From a virus, in IMG/VR virus record IMGVR_UViG_3300035703_001565, positions 1-20,417 of that record: a stretch of 20,417 nt of DNA, one strand, 5' to 3'. A model generated the notes under the pieces. That model was not told where the DNA came from. It saw nothing but the letters and a program-made list of their open reading frames with translations, and ran no database searches. Positions 7,224-13,589 of this stretch are shown here, piece by piece (the first letter of the stretch is position 1; the number at the start of each line of letters is the position of its first letter). The position numbers were made by a program, and so were the translations under genes.

Positions 7224-7327
7224 GGGGTTACAAGTGAGTGTATTTCATTATATCTAAAATAATCAATTTGACATTGACCTGGACTTATCTCCATATAACC
7301 AACAATCATGAAAGCGATCAATTCCAT
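7151..7327 (-). CDS. 58-aa small protein, function unknown
   Basis: A frame opens at the ATG at 7327, which shares one base with the TAA of the lysine-rich gene (TAATG), and ends at TAG 7151-7153. It starts MELIAFMIVGYMEISPGQCQ and has two Cys residues (about 19 and 36), a short hydrophobic N-terminus and a mixed, protein-like composition. The coupled junction is the same type used across this operon. It overlaps the 66-aa ORF by 73 nt in another frame. A perfect TATAAT at 7247-7252 (minus) lies within it. Confidence 0.5.
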   Translation of the reverse strand: MELIAFMIVGYMEISPGQCQIDYFRYNEIHSLVTPCHENGTLQKGSVGMLPYTKYSKL

Positions 7328-7449
7328 TATTTTTTCTTACCACCATTTTTTGCTTTTTTAGTATTAGCATTACCAGAATTTTGCTTCTTATTATTAGAAG
7401 AACCAGCTCCACCAGAACCTTTTTTGCTTTTGTTTGCGGATTTAGACAT
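7327..7449 (-). CDS. 40-aa lysine-rich basic peptide
   Basis: The frame starts at ATG 7449, overlapping the TAA of the holin candidate by one base (TAATG), and ends at TAA 7327-7329. The peptide is low complexity: about 12 of 40 residues are Lys, the rest mostly Ser, Gly, Asn and Ala, ending GGKKK. It has no hydrophobic segment and would be strongly cationic and disordered. Possible roles include nucleic-acid or membrane-surface binding; this is guesswork. Both of its junctions are of the coupled type. Confidence 0.5.
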   Translation of the reverse strand: MSKSANKSKKGSGGAGSSNNKKQNSGNANTKKAKNGGKKK

Positions 7450-7796
7450 TATGATGCTCCTGTACGTGGTTGCACTTGACCTTCAAGAACTTCAACTCTT
7501 TCTTCAAGAGTTGGCTCTACAGAAGCAACTTCTGCAGATGGTTGCTCTGGTGATGTTTCCACTACAACTTCCTCTCTGCGTGGTTCTTCTTTTTTCTCAT
7601 CATCATCTCCACCCTTCTTCATAGTATTAATACCAAAAGTAGCAGCAGATGCTGTAAAAACAGTAGCAATAAAGGTTGGGTCCATTTTAGACAAAGCACC
7701 TGCATAACTTGCGGTGAGGAGAGCAGCAGACCAACCCAAAATAGCAATACGAATAACAGTACTCATACACTTTTCCTTTTTGTTTGGCGTTTCCAT
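7449..7796 (-). CDS. Holin candidate with two possible starts
   Basis: This 115-aa protein follows the lysozyme gene by 18 nt. It has two hydrophobic segments (about residues 14-34, VIRIAILGWSAALLTASYAGA, and 40-58, FIATVFTASAATFGI) and a long charged C-terminal tail (GGDDDEKKEEPRREE and beyond). This topology, next to an endolysin, suggests a holin. Two starts are plausible: ATG 7796 with AAGGA 4 nt upstream, and ATG 7766 (residue 11) with AAGGA about 7 nt upstream. The longer form adds a Lys-rich N-terminus, reminiscent of holin/antiholin pairs made from dual starts. No sequence family is recognised. Confidence 0.55.
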   Translation of the reverse strand: METPNKKEKCMSTVIRIAILGWSAALLTASYAGALSKMDPTFIATVFTASAATFGINTMKKGGDDDEKKEEPRREEVVVETSPEQPSAEVASVEPTLEERVEVLEGQVQPRTGAS

Positions 7797-7814
7797 TTGT
7801 TCCTTAGTTTGAGG

Positions 7815-8483
7815 TTAACCTTTTTTCCAAGCTTCACCTTCTGCTTTTCTTCTACGTGCAAGACCTGCTTCTACATTTGAACCAGGATTTCTGTAGAGGT
7901 AAAGCGCATCGGGAACCAGATCCCACTCTTTATTCTTCAGGCGTTTAGTAATAGTATTAAAGTTATCACCACCGTAAAAACCGGCACCAAGATTATAAGC
8001 AAAGCTGAGCAGAGCTCCTCTTTTTCCATCAGACATTTCCCCCCAATGTGGAATTTTACGAAGTGCTGGGAGAAACTCTTTTTTGCATTGTTCAATTAAA
8101 AGTTCATCCGCTTCTTGTTGAGTCAATGTATCACCAAGTTTGAAAGGTGATCCATCTTTCTTGCGAGTCGAACCCCAACCAATTGTAATTGGAAGTCCGC
8201 CCGTCAGAGGATCAGGATATGCCTTTAAATGACATCCTTCAAACTCCTTGATCAACTTGATGCCCATCTGTGGAACATCATCGCCACCGGTTACAGTAGC
8301 TGCAGCAGCGGCAGGGGCTGGTGCAGCACTAGTCTTTTTTCCGCGATAAATTTCTGCCCAATCAATGTTATCTTCAAGATATTTAACTGGAAGATTATCT
8401 TCCAACCACTGTACAGCTTTTACATGATTTGGATTTTTTTCGTCATAAAATTTAAAAAAGTTGTGTAGATCAATTCTTGCCAT
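7815..8483 (-). CDS. GH24 (T4-type) lysozyme with N-terminal accessory module
   Basis: This 222-aa protein has an N-terminal module (1-48, beginning MARIDLHNFFKFYD), an Ala/Pro linker (51-66) and a GH24 muramidase domain (about 72-222). The T4 lysozyme triad aligns to E82 (IKEFEG), D91 (AYPDP) and T100 (PITIGWGST). The enzyme cleaves the MurNAc-GlcNAc bond of peptidoglycan. The start has GGAGG 5 nt upstream, within the preceding 45-aa gene, which it overlaps by 14 nt. No signal peptide is seen, consistent with release by a holin, with the candidate encoded next. The N-terminal module is shared with the C39-like peptidase two genes upstream, so virion packaging is an alternative to a purely cytosolic endolysin. 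Confidence 0.88.
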   Translation of the reverse strand: MARIDLHNFFKFYDEKNPNHVKAVQWLEDNLPVKYLEDNIDWAEIYRGKKTSAAPAPAAAAATVTGGDDVPQMGIKLIKEFEGCHLKAYPDPLTGGLPITIGWGSTRKKDGSPFKLGDTLTQQEADELLIEQCKKEFLPALRKIPHWGEMSDGKRGALLSFAYNLGAGFYGGDNFNTITKRLKNKEWDLVPDALYLYRNPGSNVEAGLARRRKAEGEAWKKG

Positions 8484-8607
8484 CTTGTCCTCCGAAATAC
8501 TTTTGAAAAAGATCGTTTGCTTCTTTATGTTTCCCGTTATTTGTAAGATCCTTAATAACCTTAAGCATCTTTGCTTTGAAATTAGTCGAAGATCCTTCCC
8601 CAGCCAT
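8470..8607 (-). CDS. 45-aa soluble helical protein, unknown
   Basis: The frame extends upstream to 8670, but the ATG at 8607 is preferred: AGGAGG lies 5 nt before it, inside the end of the C39 peptidase gene (26-nt overlap). The product begins MAGEGSSTNFKAKMLKVIKD and continues as a Lys-rich amphipathic helix ending LFQKYFGGQDGKN, with no membrane segment. It sits between two cell-wall or virion enzymes with the same N-terminal module. Function is unknown. Confidence 0.55.
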   Translation of the reverse strand: MAGEGSSTNFKAKMLKVIKDLTNNGKHKEANDLFQKYFGGQDGKN

Positions 8608-9253
8608 CATTCCCTCCTGGACACCAACGGTGCTTGAGAACTGCTTTGGTGTAAATGGTCTTCTTACCATTTGTTACAGGACCAGTATAGTTATCGTTGA
8701 GGGAACCATATGGATCATTGACAAAATATCCTTTGCCATCTGGAGTCTTACCGATGACTACACACATGTGCCCACCAGTAGGTGCAGATAAAGAACCGCG
8801 ATGTAGGATACCAATAACGACAGGTTTCCCAGCATCAAGACTCTTATCAATGTCAGCAAAAGAAAGATTGTAACTAAAGTGTGACTTAACTCCATAACCT
8901 GCCAGAACCTTTGTCTGAACCGCATGGTCGGTTGTGTCACCAATAGCAAATACTTTCTTGACATATTCATCATCACCTTTAATGCTTCCTGGCTTGAGGA
9001 ATGCAAGACACATAGCACATGACGAACTGTTGCAAGTTCTATGTGCATCTCTGTAGTTATCTACTTGATTGAAGTATGGAACTGCAAGTACTTCTGGAGT
9101 TGGTGGTTTTGTTCTGAAAATACCAATCCAATCAGTCTCTGCGTCATCTAGGAATTGAGCAGGCAGGTTATCCTCTAGCCACTGAACTGCTGCTACATGA
9201 TTTGCATTACCATCATCATAAAATTTAAAAAAGTTATGAAGATCTAGGGTCAT
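8582..9253 (-). CDS. C39-like cysteine peptidase with N-terminal accessory module
   Basis: This 223-aa protein has the same N-terminal module as the lysozyme (residues 3-47, LDLHNFFKFYD and AVQWLEDNLP), a short Pro-rich linker, then a papain-fold Peptidase_C39_2-like domain from about 57 (VPYFNQVDN). The likely catalytic residues are C74 (RTCNSSSCAM), H162 (GGHMCVVIG) and D180 (VNDPYG). Such domains cleave peptides, possibly peptidoglycan stem peptides or a virion precursor protein; the substrate is inferred only. It is the first gene of the late operon, 25 nt downstream of an exact TATAAATA late promoter box. Confidence 0.7.
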   Translation of the reverse strand: MTLDLHNFFKFYDDGNANHVAAVQWLEDNLPAQFLDDAETDWIGIFRTKPPTPEVLAVPYFNQVDNYRDAHRTCNSSSCAMCLAFLKPGSIKGDDEYVKKVFAIGDTTDHAVQTKVLAGYGVKSHFSYNLSFADIDKSLDAGKPVVIGILHRGSLSAPTGGHMCVVIGKTPDGKGYFVNDPYGSLNDNYTGPVTNGKKTIYTKAVLKHRWCPGGNDGWGRIFD

Positions 9254-9264
9254 CGGACACTTCT

Positions 9265-9286
9265 ATAAACACTGAAGATATTTATA
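9265..9286 (-). promoter_or_regulatory. T4-type late promoter TATAAATA with extended element
   Basis: On the minus strand TATAAATA (9286-9279) exactly matches the T4-like late -10 consensus recognised by gp55-type sigma factors. It continues as TCTTCAGTGTTTAT to 9265, a leader segment repeated in front of the plus-strand gene at 3130. The box touches the T-tract of the terminator of the peroxiredoxin gene, so the end of one transcription unit and the start of the next are fused. It should drive the operon beginning at 9253. Confidence 0.75.
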
Positions 9287-9311
9287 AAAAAAGCGCCTTT
9301 TTAGGCGCTTT
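9285..9311 (-). terminator. Rho-independent terminator after peroxiredoxin
   Basis: A 7-bp GC-rich stem AAGCGCC / GGCGCTT with a 6-nt A/T loop is followed on the minus strand by seven T residues. It begins 8 nt beyond the peroxiredoxin stop codon and closes the redox cassette. Confidence 0.85.
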
Positions 9312-9319
9312 GATTATCT

Positions 9320-9847
9320 TCATGCAGCAACAGTTTCTCGAACTGTTTCTTTTACATATTCAAAAACAACTTCTGGAGTAGTCGCTTCGTAAGGGTCGGT
9401 GTCTGCGTTGTCCCGTTGCCCCACTTCCACGAATAGTTTTTCGATGATTCCATTATCCACGATCGCAGCATAACGCCAAGAGCGATCACCGAAACCAAGG
9501 TTGGACTTATTAACAAGCATTCCCATAGAACGTGTGAAGTAAGCATTGCCGTCTGGAATGAGTTTGACTTTCTCAATGTTCTGGTCTTGTGCCCAAGCAT
9601 TCATCACAAACCCATCATTAACAGAGATGCAATAAATGTCATCAATGCCAAGTCCAATAAAATCTTCGTACTTCTCTTCGAATCCAGGCAGTTGATAAGC
9701 AGAGCAAGTAGGAGTGAATGCACCAGGCAGACTGAAAATAACCACACGCTTACCATCAAAAAGTTCCGCAGATGTGCGAGTTACAAATTCACCAGACTCA
9801 CGAAAGGTGAATTGAACTTGAGGAACTTGATAACCTTCGCTACGCAT
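9320..9847 (-). CDS. Peroxiredoxin (Prx5/thioredoxin-fold type)
   Basis: The frame opens upstream at 9925, but the ATG at 9847 is chosen because GGAGG sits 5 nt before it and the upstream part overlaps the mini-Hlip gene. The product is about 175 aa, beginning MRSEGYQVPQVQFTFRESGE. The active-site loop FSLPGAFTPTCS holds the peroxidatic Cys (C48) with the conserved Pro/Thr of the PxxxTxxC motif, and SWRYAAIVDNG supplies the conserved Arg. It ends with an acidic/helical tail; no glutaredoxin domain is attached. It should reduce hydrogen peroxide and alkyl peroxides with a host thiol donor. In this position (with Hlips and ferredoxin) it probably limits photo-oxidative damage in the infected cell. 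An ATG at 9859 is an alternative start. Confidence 0.88.
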   Translation of the reverse strand: MRSEGYQVPQVQFTFRESGEFVTRTSAELFDGKRVVIFSLPGAFTPTCSAYQLPGFEEKYEDFIGLGIDDIYCISVNDGFVMNAWAQDQNIEKVKLIPDGNAYFTRSMGMLVNKSNLGFGDRSWRYAAIVDNGIIEKLFVEVGQRDNADTDPYEATTPEVVFEYVKETVRETVAA

Positions 9848-9860
9848 TTTAACCTCCATC

Positions 9861-9964
9861 TCACCAAATTCCGGGGATGATTTGTCCGGTAGCGGCATAG
9901 CTACCCATTGCAGCAATAATACCAATCATTGCTGCCCATCCATTAATACGTTCTGCTCTTTCGT

Positions 9965-9968
<4 letters not shown>
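9861..9968 (-). CDS. hli: Mini high-light-inducible protein (35 aa)
   Basis: A 35-codon gene lies between the 76-aa gene and peroxiredoxin, starting at ATG 9968 with AAGGAG about 8 nt upstream and overlapping the previous stop (ATGA). It is a single chlorophyll-binding-type helix: AERINGWAAMIGIIAAMGSY followed by AATGQIIPGIW, the ending typical of phage and multicopy Prochlorococcus Hlips. In the usual ExxNxR chlorophyll motif the Arg is replaced by Trp (NGW). The thylakoid protein is expected to protect photosystem II or its assembly from excess light. The stop is one base before an alternative peroxiredoxin ATG. Confidence 0.85.
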
Positions 9969-10488
<520 letters not shown>

Positions 10489-10575
10489 TTAATAAGTTTC
10501 TGAGAGTTGATTAACTGAGTGTGCCAGTAAAACAAAAAAGGCGACACTAGTTATTGTAAAGATAATTGAAGTCAT
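10489..10575 (-). CDS. Possible 28-aa single-helix membrane peptide
   Basis: A 28-codon frame fills the gap between hli and ferredoxin: ATG 10575 is 9 nt after the hli stop and TAA 10489 is 3 nt before the ferredoxin ATG. The peptide begins MTSIIFTITSVAFFVLLAHS and ends VNQLSETY: one membrane helix, the size of the small photosystem or cytochrome b6f subunits, though it matches none that I recognise. The same bases carry a near-consensus promoter, so the open frame may be accidental. Confidence 0.4.
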   Translation of the reverse strand: MTSIIFTITSVAFFVLLAHSVNQLSETY

Positions 10576-10581
10576 TGTCAA
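10553..10581 (-). promoter_or_regulatory. Sigma70-type promoter for ferredoxin genes
   Basis: On the minus strand TTGACA (10581-10576) and TACAAT (10558-10553) are separated by exactly 17 nt. They lie just downstream of the hli stop, about 68 nt before the ferredoxin ATG. This would give the ferredoxin-to-peroxiredoxin genes host-RNA-polymerase-driven (early) expression independent of hli. Confidence 0.55.
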
Positions 10582-10584
10582 GTC

Positions 10585-10794
10585 TCAAATTACACCAAAA
10601 AATAGATGACCCGTTAGTGCGTAAGAGATAAAACCAGCCACGATCCCAAGCATAGCCCAGCGACCATTAGCAGATTCGGCTCGTTCAGCATAACTTTTCA
10701 TCCCATACTTCTTTGCGTCTTCGTCGGAAATGTAAACAGGTGGTTCAATTGCCCACATATTCATTTGTCCAAATTCGTTTTTTGTTACAGTCAT
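10585..10794 (-). CDS. hli: High-light-inducible protein (Hlip)
   Basis: This 69-aa protein has a single chlorophyll-binding helix with the full motif ERAESANGRWAMLGIVAGFI, including the Glu and the Asn/Arg of ExxNxR, and a C-terminus SYALTGHLFFGVI. The N-terminal 35 residues are hydrophilic. Hlips bind chlorophyll and carotenoid, associate with photosystem II and protect it under light stress; cyanophage copies are thought to keep photosynthesis running during infection. It lies downstream of the pstS terminator and heads the redox cassette. A possible promoter is TTGTTT, 17 nt, TATACT, with an inverted repeat at the -10. Confidence 0.95.
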   Translation of the reverse strand: MTVTKNEFGQMNMWAIEPPVYISDEDAKKYGMKSYAERAESANGRWAMLGIVAGFISYALTGHLFFGVI

Positions 10795-10810
10795 AATAGA
10801 TTTGTAAAGA

Positions 10811-10824
10811 ACTGTTACAACAGT
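10811..10824. promoter_or_regulatory. Inverted repeat at the hli promoter
   Basis: A perfect dyad ACTGTT-AC-AACAGT overlaps the end of the putative -10 (TATACT, 10827-10822 on the minus strand) upstream of hli. Its position at the likely transcription start fits an operator, but no regulator is known from the sequence. Confidence 0.3.
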
Positions 10825-10841
10825 ATATAGGAAACCTAAAG

Positions 10842-10871
10842 AAAAAACAAGGGGGAAAACCCACCCTTGTT
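10842..10871 (-). terminator. Rho-independent terminator after pstS
   Basis: On the minus strand AACAAGGG and CCCTTGTT form an 8-bp stem, extended by G/C pairs around a T-rich loop, and are followed by TTTTTTC. It is about 37 nt beyond the pstS stop and separates pstS from hli. Confidence 0.85.
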
Positions 10872-10907
10872 AGAAAATGCTGACTTTAGTAAGTATAAAT
10901 GCTTACA

Positions 10908-11870
10908 TTACTGACCAATACGACCAACAGCAAGACGTGCTTTGTTCAGAATACTACCAGAAAGAGGAACATATCCAAGGTCATCAGCAATCGATTGTGC
11001 CTTAGTGCTAAGAGCATAATTCAGAGCAGCACGGATATCATCTGTCTTTGCGCCATTACCTTTCTTATAGGCAAGAATCCAAGTCAAGGTAGAAATTGGA
11101 TATGCATTTACGCCAGCAGGATTGGGATTCTCGCCAGCAAGATTAGCATCCAGAGTAATACCATTCAGAGCAGCAGAACCAGTCACGGCAGAAGGTCCAA
11201 CGAACTTACCTGCCTTGTTTTGGAGAACTGCTGCCTGAAGTTTGTTAGCACGAACAAATCCAGTGTTCACATAACCAATCGCACCAGCAGTATTCTTGAT
11301 GGTTCCAGCAACACCTTCATTACCTTTTGAGCCAACACCAGTAGGCCACTTGACTGCTTTACCAACACCAGGTTTCCAACCACCAAAAGCATCCAGAGAA
11401 TTAGTGAATGCAAAAGTAGTTCCAGAACCATCAGAACGATACACCACTTGAATAGGACCAGCGGCACAACCAAGTGCTTTCCAATCCTTAATGCGTCCAG
11501 AGAACACATCAACGGTTTGCTTCTGAGTCAGTTTTAGTTTGCAACCAGGCTTATTATAAGCAACAGCAATCGTTCCACCTACCATAGGAATTTGAACGAC
11601 ACCACGCTTCACCTGTTTTGCTTCTGATGCTTTGATCGGTTCATCAGACGCACCAAAATCGACGGTCCCAGCGATGAACTGACGAACACCAGCACCAGAA
11701 CCGACAGATTGGTAATTAACACGATTTCCAGTAGACGCAGCATAATCTTGGAACCAGCGTTGATAAATTGGTGCAGGGAAGGTGGCACCAGCACCATTCA
11801 AAGTAGATCCAGCAAGAGCGGCAGCAGGAGCGGCAACCAGACCAACAGCAATAAAATTTTTGAGTTTCAT
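10908..11870 (-). CDS. pstS: Phosphate-binding protein PstS
   Basis: This 320-aa protein has a signal peptide (MKLKNFIAVGLVAAPAAALA), the PstS opening STLNGAGATFPAPIYQRW and phosphate-contact segments VGSGAGVRQF, DFGASDEPI and YRSDGSGTTFAFTN. It is the periplasmic substrate-binding protein of the high-affinity phosphate ABC transporter; the permease and ATPase genes are absent here and would be supplied by the host. It is monocistronic, flanked by terminators, with a Pho-box-like repeat array and a -10 upstream (11905-11964). Phage pstS genes in marine cyanophages are known to be induced in phosphate-starved hosts via PhoB, which fits this arrangement. GC content is visibly higher than in the glycan genes. 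Confidence 0.97.
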   Translation of the reverse strand: MKLKNFIAVGLVAAPAAALAGSTLNGAGATFPAPIYQRWFQDYAASTGNRVNYQSVGSGAGVRQFIAGTVDFGASDEPIKASEAKQVKRGVVQIPMVGGTIAVAYNKPGCKLKLTQKQTVDVFSGRIKDWKALGCAAGPIQVVYRSDGSGTTFAFTNSLDAFGGWKPGVGKAVKWPTGVGSKGNEGVAGTIKNTAGAIGYVNTGFVRANKLQAAVLQNKAGKFVGPSAVTGSAALNGITLDANLAGENPNPAGVNAYPISTLTWILAYKKGNGAKTDDIRAALNYALSTKAQSIADDLGYVPLSGSILNKARLAVGRIGQ

Positions 11871-11904
11871 AAAAGAGTTTAGAAGTGAATTGACTTCGTA
11901 AGTA

Positions 11905-11964
11905 ATGATACTGGAAGGAAACCTTAAAGTCCACTAAGGTTTGGTTAAGGTTTTGGTTAACCAA
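11905..11964 (-). promoter_or_regulatory. Pho-box promoter of pstS
   Basis: On the minus strand four related 8-mers occur at 10-12-nt steps: GTTAACCA, CTTAACCA, CTTAGTGG and TTTAAGGT (starting at 11961, 11949, 11938 and 11928). This resembles the cyanobacterial Pho box, direct repeats of PyTTAAPyPy(T/A) with 3-nt spacers. A TATCAT -10 (11910-11905) follows about 11 nt after the array and no -35 is visible, the layout of a PhoB-activated promoter. The host PhoB would therefore control the viral pstS. Confidence 0.7.
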
Positions 11965-11994
11965 TAAAAAAGCACTCCAATCTGGAGTGCTTTT
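11964..11994 (-). terminator. Rho-independent terminator after porin
   Basis: A perfect 11-bp stem AAAGCACTCCA / TGGAGTGCTTT with a 3-nt loop is followed on the minus strand by TTTTTTATT. It is about 22 nt past the porin stop and directly abuts the Pho-box array. The symmetric A/T flanks could let it work in both directions. Confidence 0.9.
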
Positions 11995-12015
11995 ACTCAA
12001 CTTATGAGTAGTTTA

Positions 12016-13482
12016 TCAGAACTTGAAGGTAGTCTGGATTACACCACCCCAGTTAGAGGAATTGCCAGCAAGGCGCTGATTGTCACTTCCATAAATGATA
12101 GCAGGAGTGATGCTGATGTTATCAGATACTTGATACTTGTAGAAAACTTCAAGCATCGTTGCCTTCTCAAGGTCTTCACCAGTAGGGGCCTGACCGATAG
12201 CAACCCCAGCAGAGTTGCCATCAACAAACACATCTTCCCACTGAAGACCAGCAAACCAAGACTGGCTATCGGTAGCAGCACTAGGAGTACCGCTTACAGT
12301 GTTCCAACCATAACCTGCAGAGACAGAAGGAACAATACCAGACTTAGAAGGTTGCCAGTATGCATTCAGGGCATAACCATTAGAGGTTTGGCCAGGAACC
12401 AGAGTACCAGAAGAACCATCAAGACCATTATAGGTACGAACACGAGTGCCTTCAGTACCATAACGATAACCAAATGCAGCACCCCAATTAGTACCACGAT
12501 AACCAATTTGTGCGAGAGTATTCAGAGCACCAGTCTCATCAAACTCACCCTTAGAACTATCTTGACCTGCTTGGGCAACATAGTTTACACCAGCAACAAG
12601 ACCTTTCTTACCATACTGAGCACCGAAACCAGCACCAGTTGCCTTGTTATAGACGCCAGGAGTACCAGCAACAGCAAAGAAGTCAAGAATACCAGACTTA
12701 TATGCAGAAGGCATCCAGGCAATCTCAGTGTTACGAACTGCAGCACCAGCAGTCAGAGTTGCTTTGTTATTGAAAGCAGGGAACTGATAGTACAGACGGT
12801 CGATAACTACATTGTTACCAACTTCACTGGAAGTGTTGTCAGCTTTATCCAGTTTGAACAGAGAAGAACTAGAACCAAACGGATCACTGCTGAAATTAGC
12901 AGAGCGCAGACGAGTCTTGAGAAGATCTTTACCAGTAAATGAAGTATCCAGATTCAGGCGTAGATCGTAGTTGAATGCAGCATGAGTTACATCACCACCT
13001 TTGGTTTGATATTCATCGACATTACCAATTACAAAGTTTACTTCACCACGCAGTTTGGTAGTGGTGGAGAACTGAGTTGCTTCAAGTTGTCCAACTTGGG
13101 CTTCCAGTTTAGAAACAGAACCTTGAATTACAGTCAGTTCATTGCGGAACTCATCAGCAAGACGCTTTAATTCATCAGTTTGTTCAGTTACACGATCAAG
13201 GCAAGCATTTAGAAGTGCTGCTGCCTCATAACGGGTCATTGCCTTAACACCGCCATAAGTTCCGTTAGGATAACCAGCAACGCAACCATAACGCTCTACG
13301 AGGTTGCTGAGTGCCTGATAAGCCCAATCGGTAGGTTGAACATCAGACAGTTGATTGATACTTGTGACCTGTTCAGAAGAATATTGATTGACTGCTGCCA
13401 TATTAAGATCTGCCGCATTCGCAGCAACAGGAGCAACCATTCCCAGAGCAACAGGTGCAAGCATCAGTTGTTTGAGTTTCAT
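12016..13482 (-). CDS. Cyanobacterial outer-membrane porin with SLH domain
   Basis: This 488-aa protein has a signal peptide (about 1-23, ending VAANA), an SLH domain (about 45-97, DVQPTDWAYQALSNLVERYG to RYEAAALLNACLDRV) that binds peptidoglycan-linked polymer, a coiled coil (about 100-136, EQTDELKRLADEF and SKLEAQVGQL), and a long OprB/Som-type beta-barrel with alternating aromatic strands ending in Phe (GGVIQTTFKF), the outer-membrane insertion signal. It is a complete cyanobacterial-type porin, so its gene was probably taken from a host. It has its own sigma70-like promoter and terminator, and lies next to pstS, so it may raise outer-membrane permeability for phosphate or other ions in the infected cell (inference). 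It could also alter the surface against superinfecting phage. Confidence 0.9.
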   Translation of the reverse strand: MKLKQLMLAPVALGMVAPVAANAADLNMAAVNQYSSEQVTSINQLSDVQPTDWAYQALSNLVERYGCVAGYPNGTYGGVKAMTRYEAAALLNACLDRVTEQTDELKRLADEFRNELTVIQGSVSKLEAQVGQLEATQFSTTTKLRGEVNFVIGNVDEYQTKGGDVTHAAFNYDLRLNLDTSFTGKDLLKTRLRSANFSSDPFGSSSSLFKLDKADNTSSEVGNNVVIDRLYYQFPAFNNKATLTAGAAVRNTEIAWMPSAYKSGILDFFAVAGTPGVYNKATGAGFGAQYGKKGLVAGVNYVAQAGQDSSKGEFDETGALNTLAQIGYRGTNWGAAFGYRYGTEGTRVRTYNGLDGSSGTLVPGQTSNGYALNAYWQPSKSGIVPSVSAGYGWNTVSGTPSAATDSQSWFAGLQWEDVFVDGNSAGVAIGQAPTGEDLEKATMLEVFYKYQVSDNISITPAIIYGSDNQRLAGNSSNWGGVIQTTFKF

Positions 13483-13559
13483 AAAAAGTTTGTTTTAGTA
13501 CTAAACGACATACTGGGTAATAATGCAAGTGATTACGACAAGATTACCTCAGGATATGT

Positions 13560-13589
13560 ATTTTAACATTTTCTTTGGGATCATGTCAA
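13560..13589 (-). promoter_or_regulatory. Sigma70-type promoter of the porin gene
   Basis: On the minus strand TTGACA (13589-13584) and TAAAAT (13565-13560) are 18 nt apart, about 78 nt before the porin ATG. The -35 overlaps the stop codon of the GT25 gene. A 10-bp palindrome TTAGTACTAA lies in the leader (about 13496-13505). Confidence 0.6.

Noticed and set aside
7247-7252. Perfect TATAAT on the minus strand as a promoter
   Set aside because: It lies inside the 58-aa frame and has no convincing -35 at 16-18 nt; kept only as a note.
7238-7624. 128-aa plus-strand frame rich in Leu and Phe
   Set aside because: Antisense to the holin candidate and lysine-rich gene; Leu/Phe content mirrors Lys/Glu codons.
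10889-10907. TATAAAT inside a GTAAG/CTTAC inverted repeat, possible plus-strand late promoter
   Set aside because: It would drive antisense transcription into pstS and lacks the extended element seen at the two better late promoters.
10899-11330. 143-aa plus-strand frame opposite pstS
   Set aside because: Antisense shadow of pstS, with no ribosome-binding site and no recognisable motif.
12004-12942. 312-aa open frame on the plus strand
   Set aside because: It lies antisense within the porin gene, has a low-complexity Thr/Ser/Arg composition and no domain; it is a shadow of the porin coding frame.
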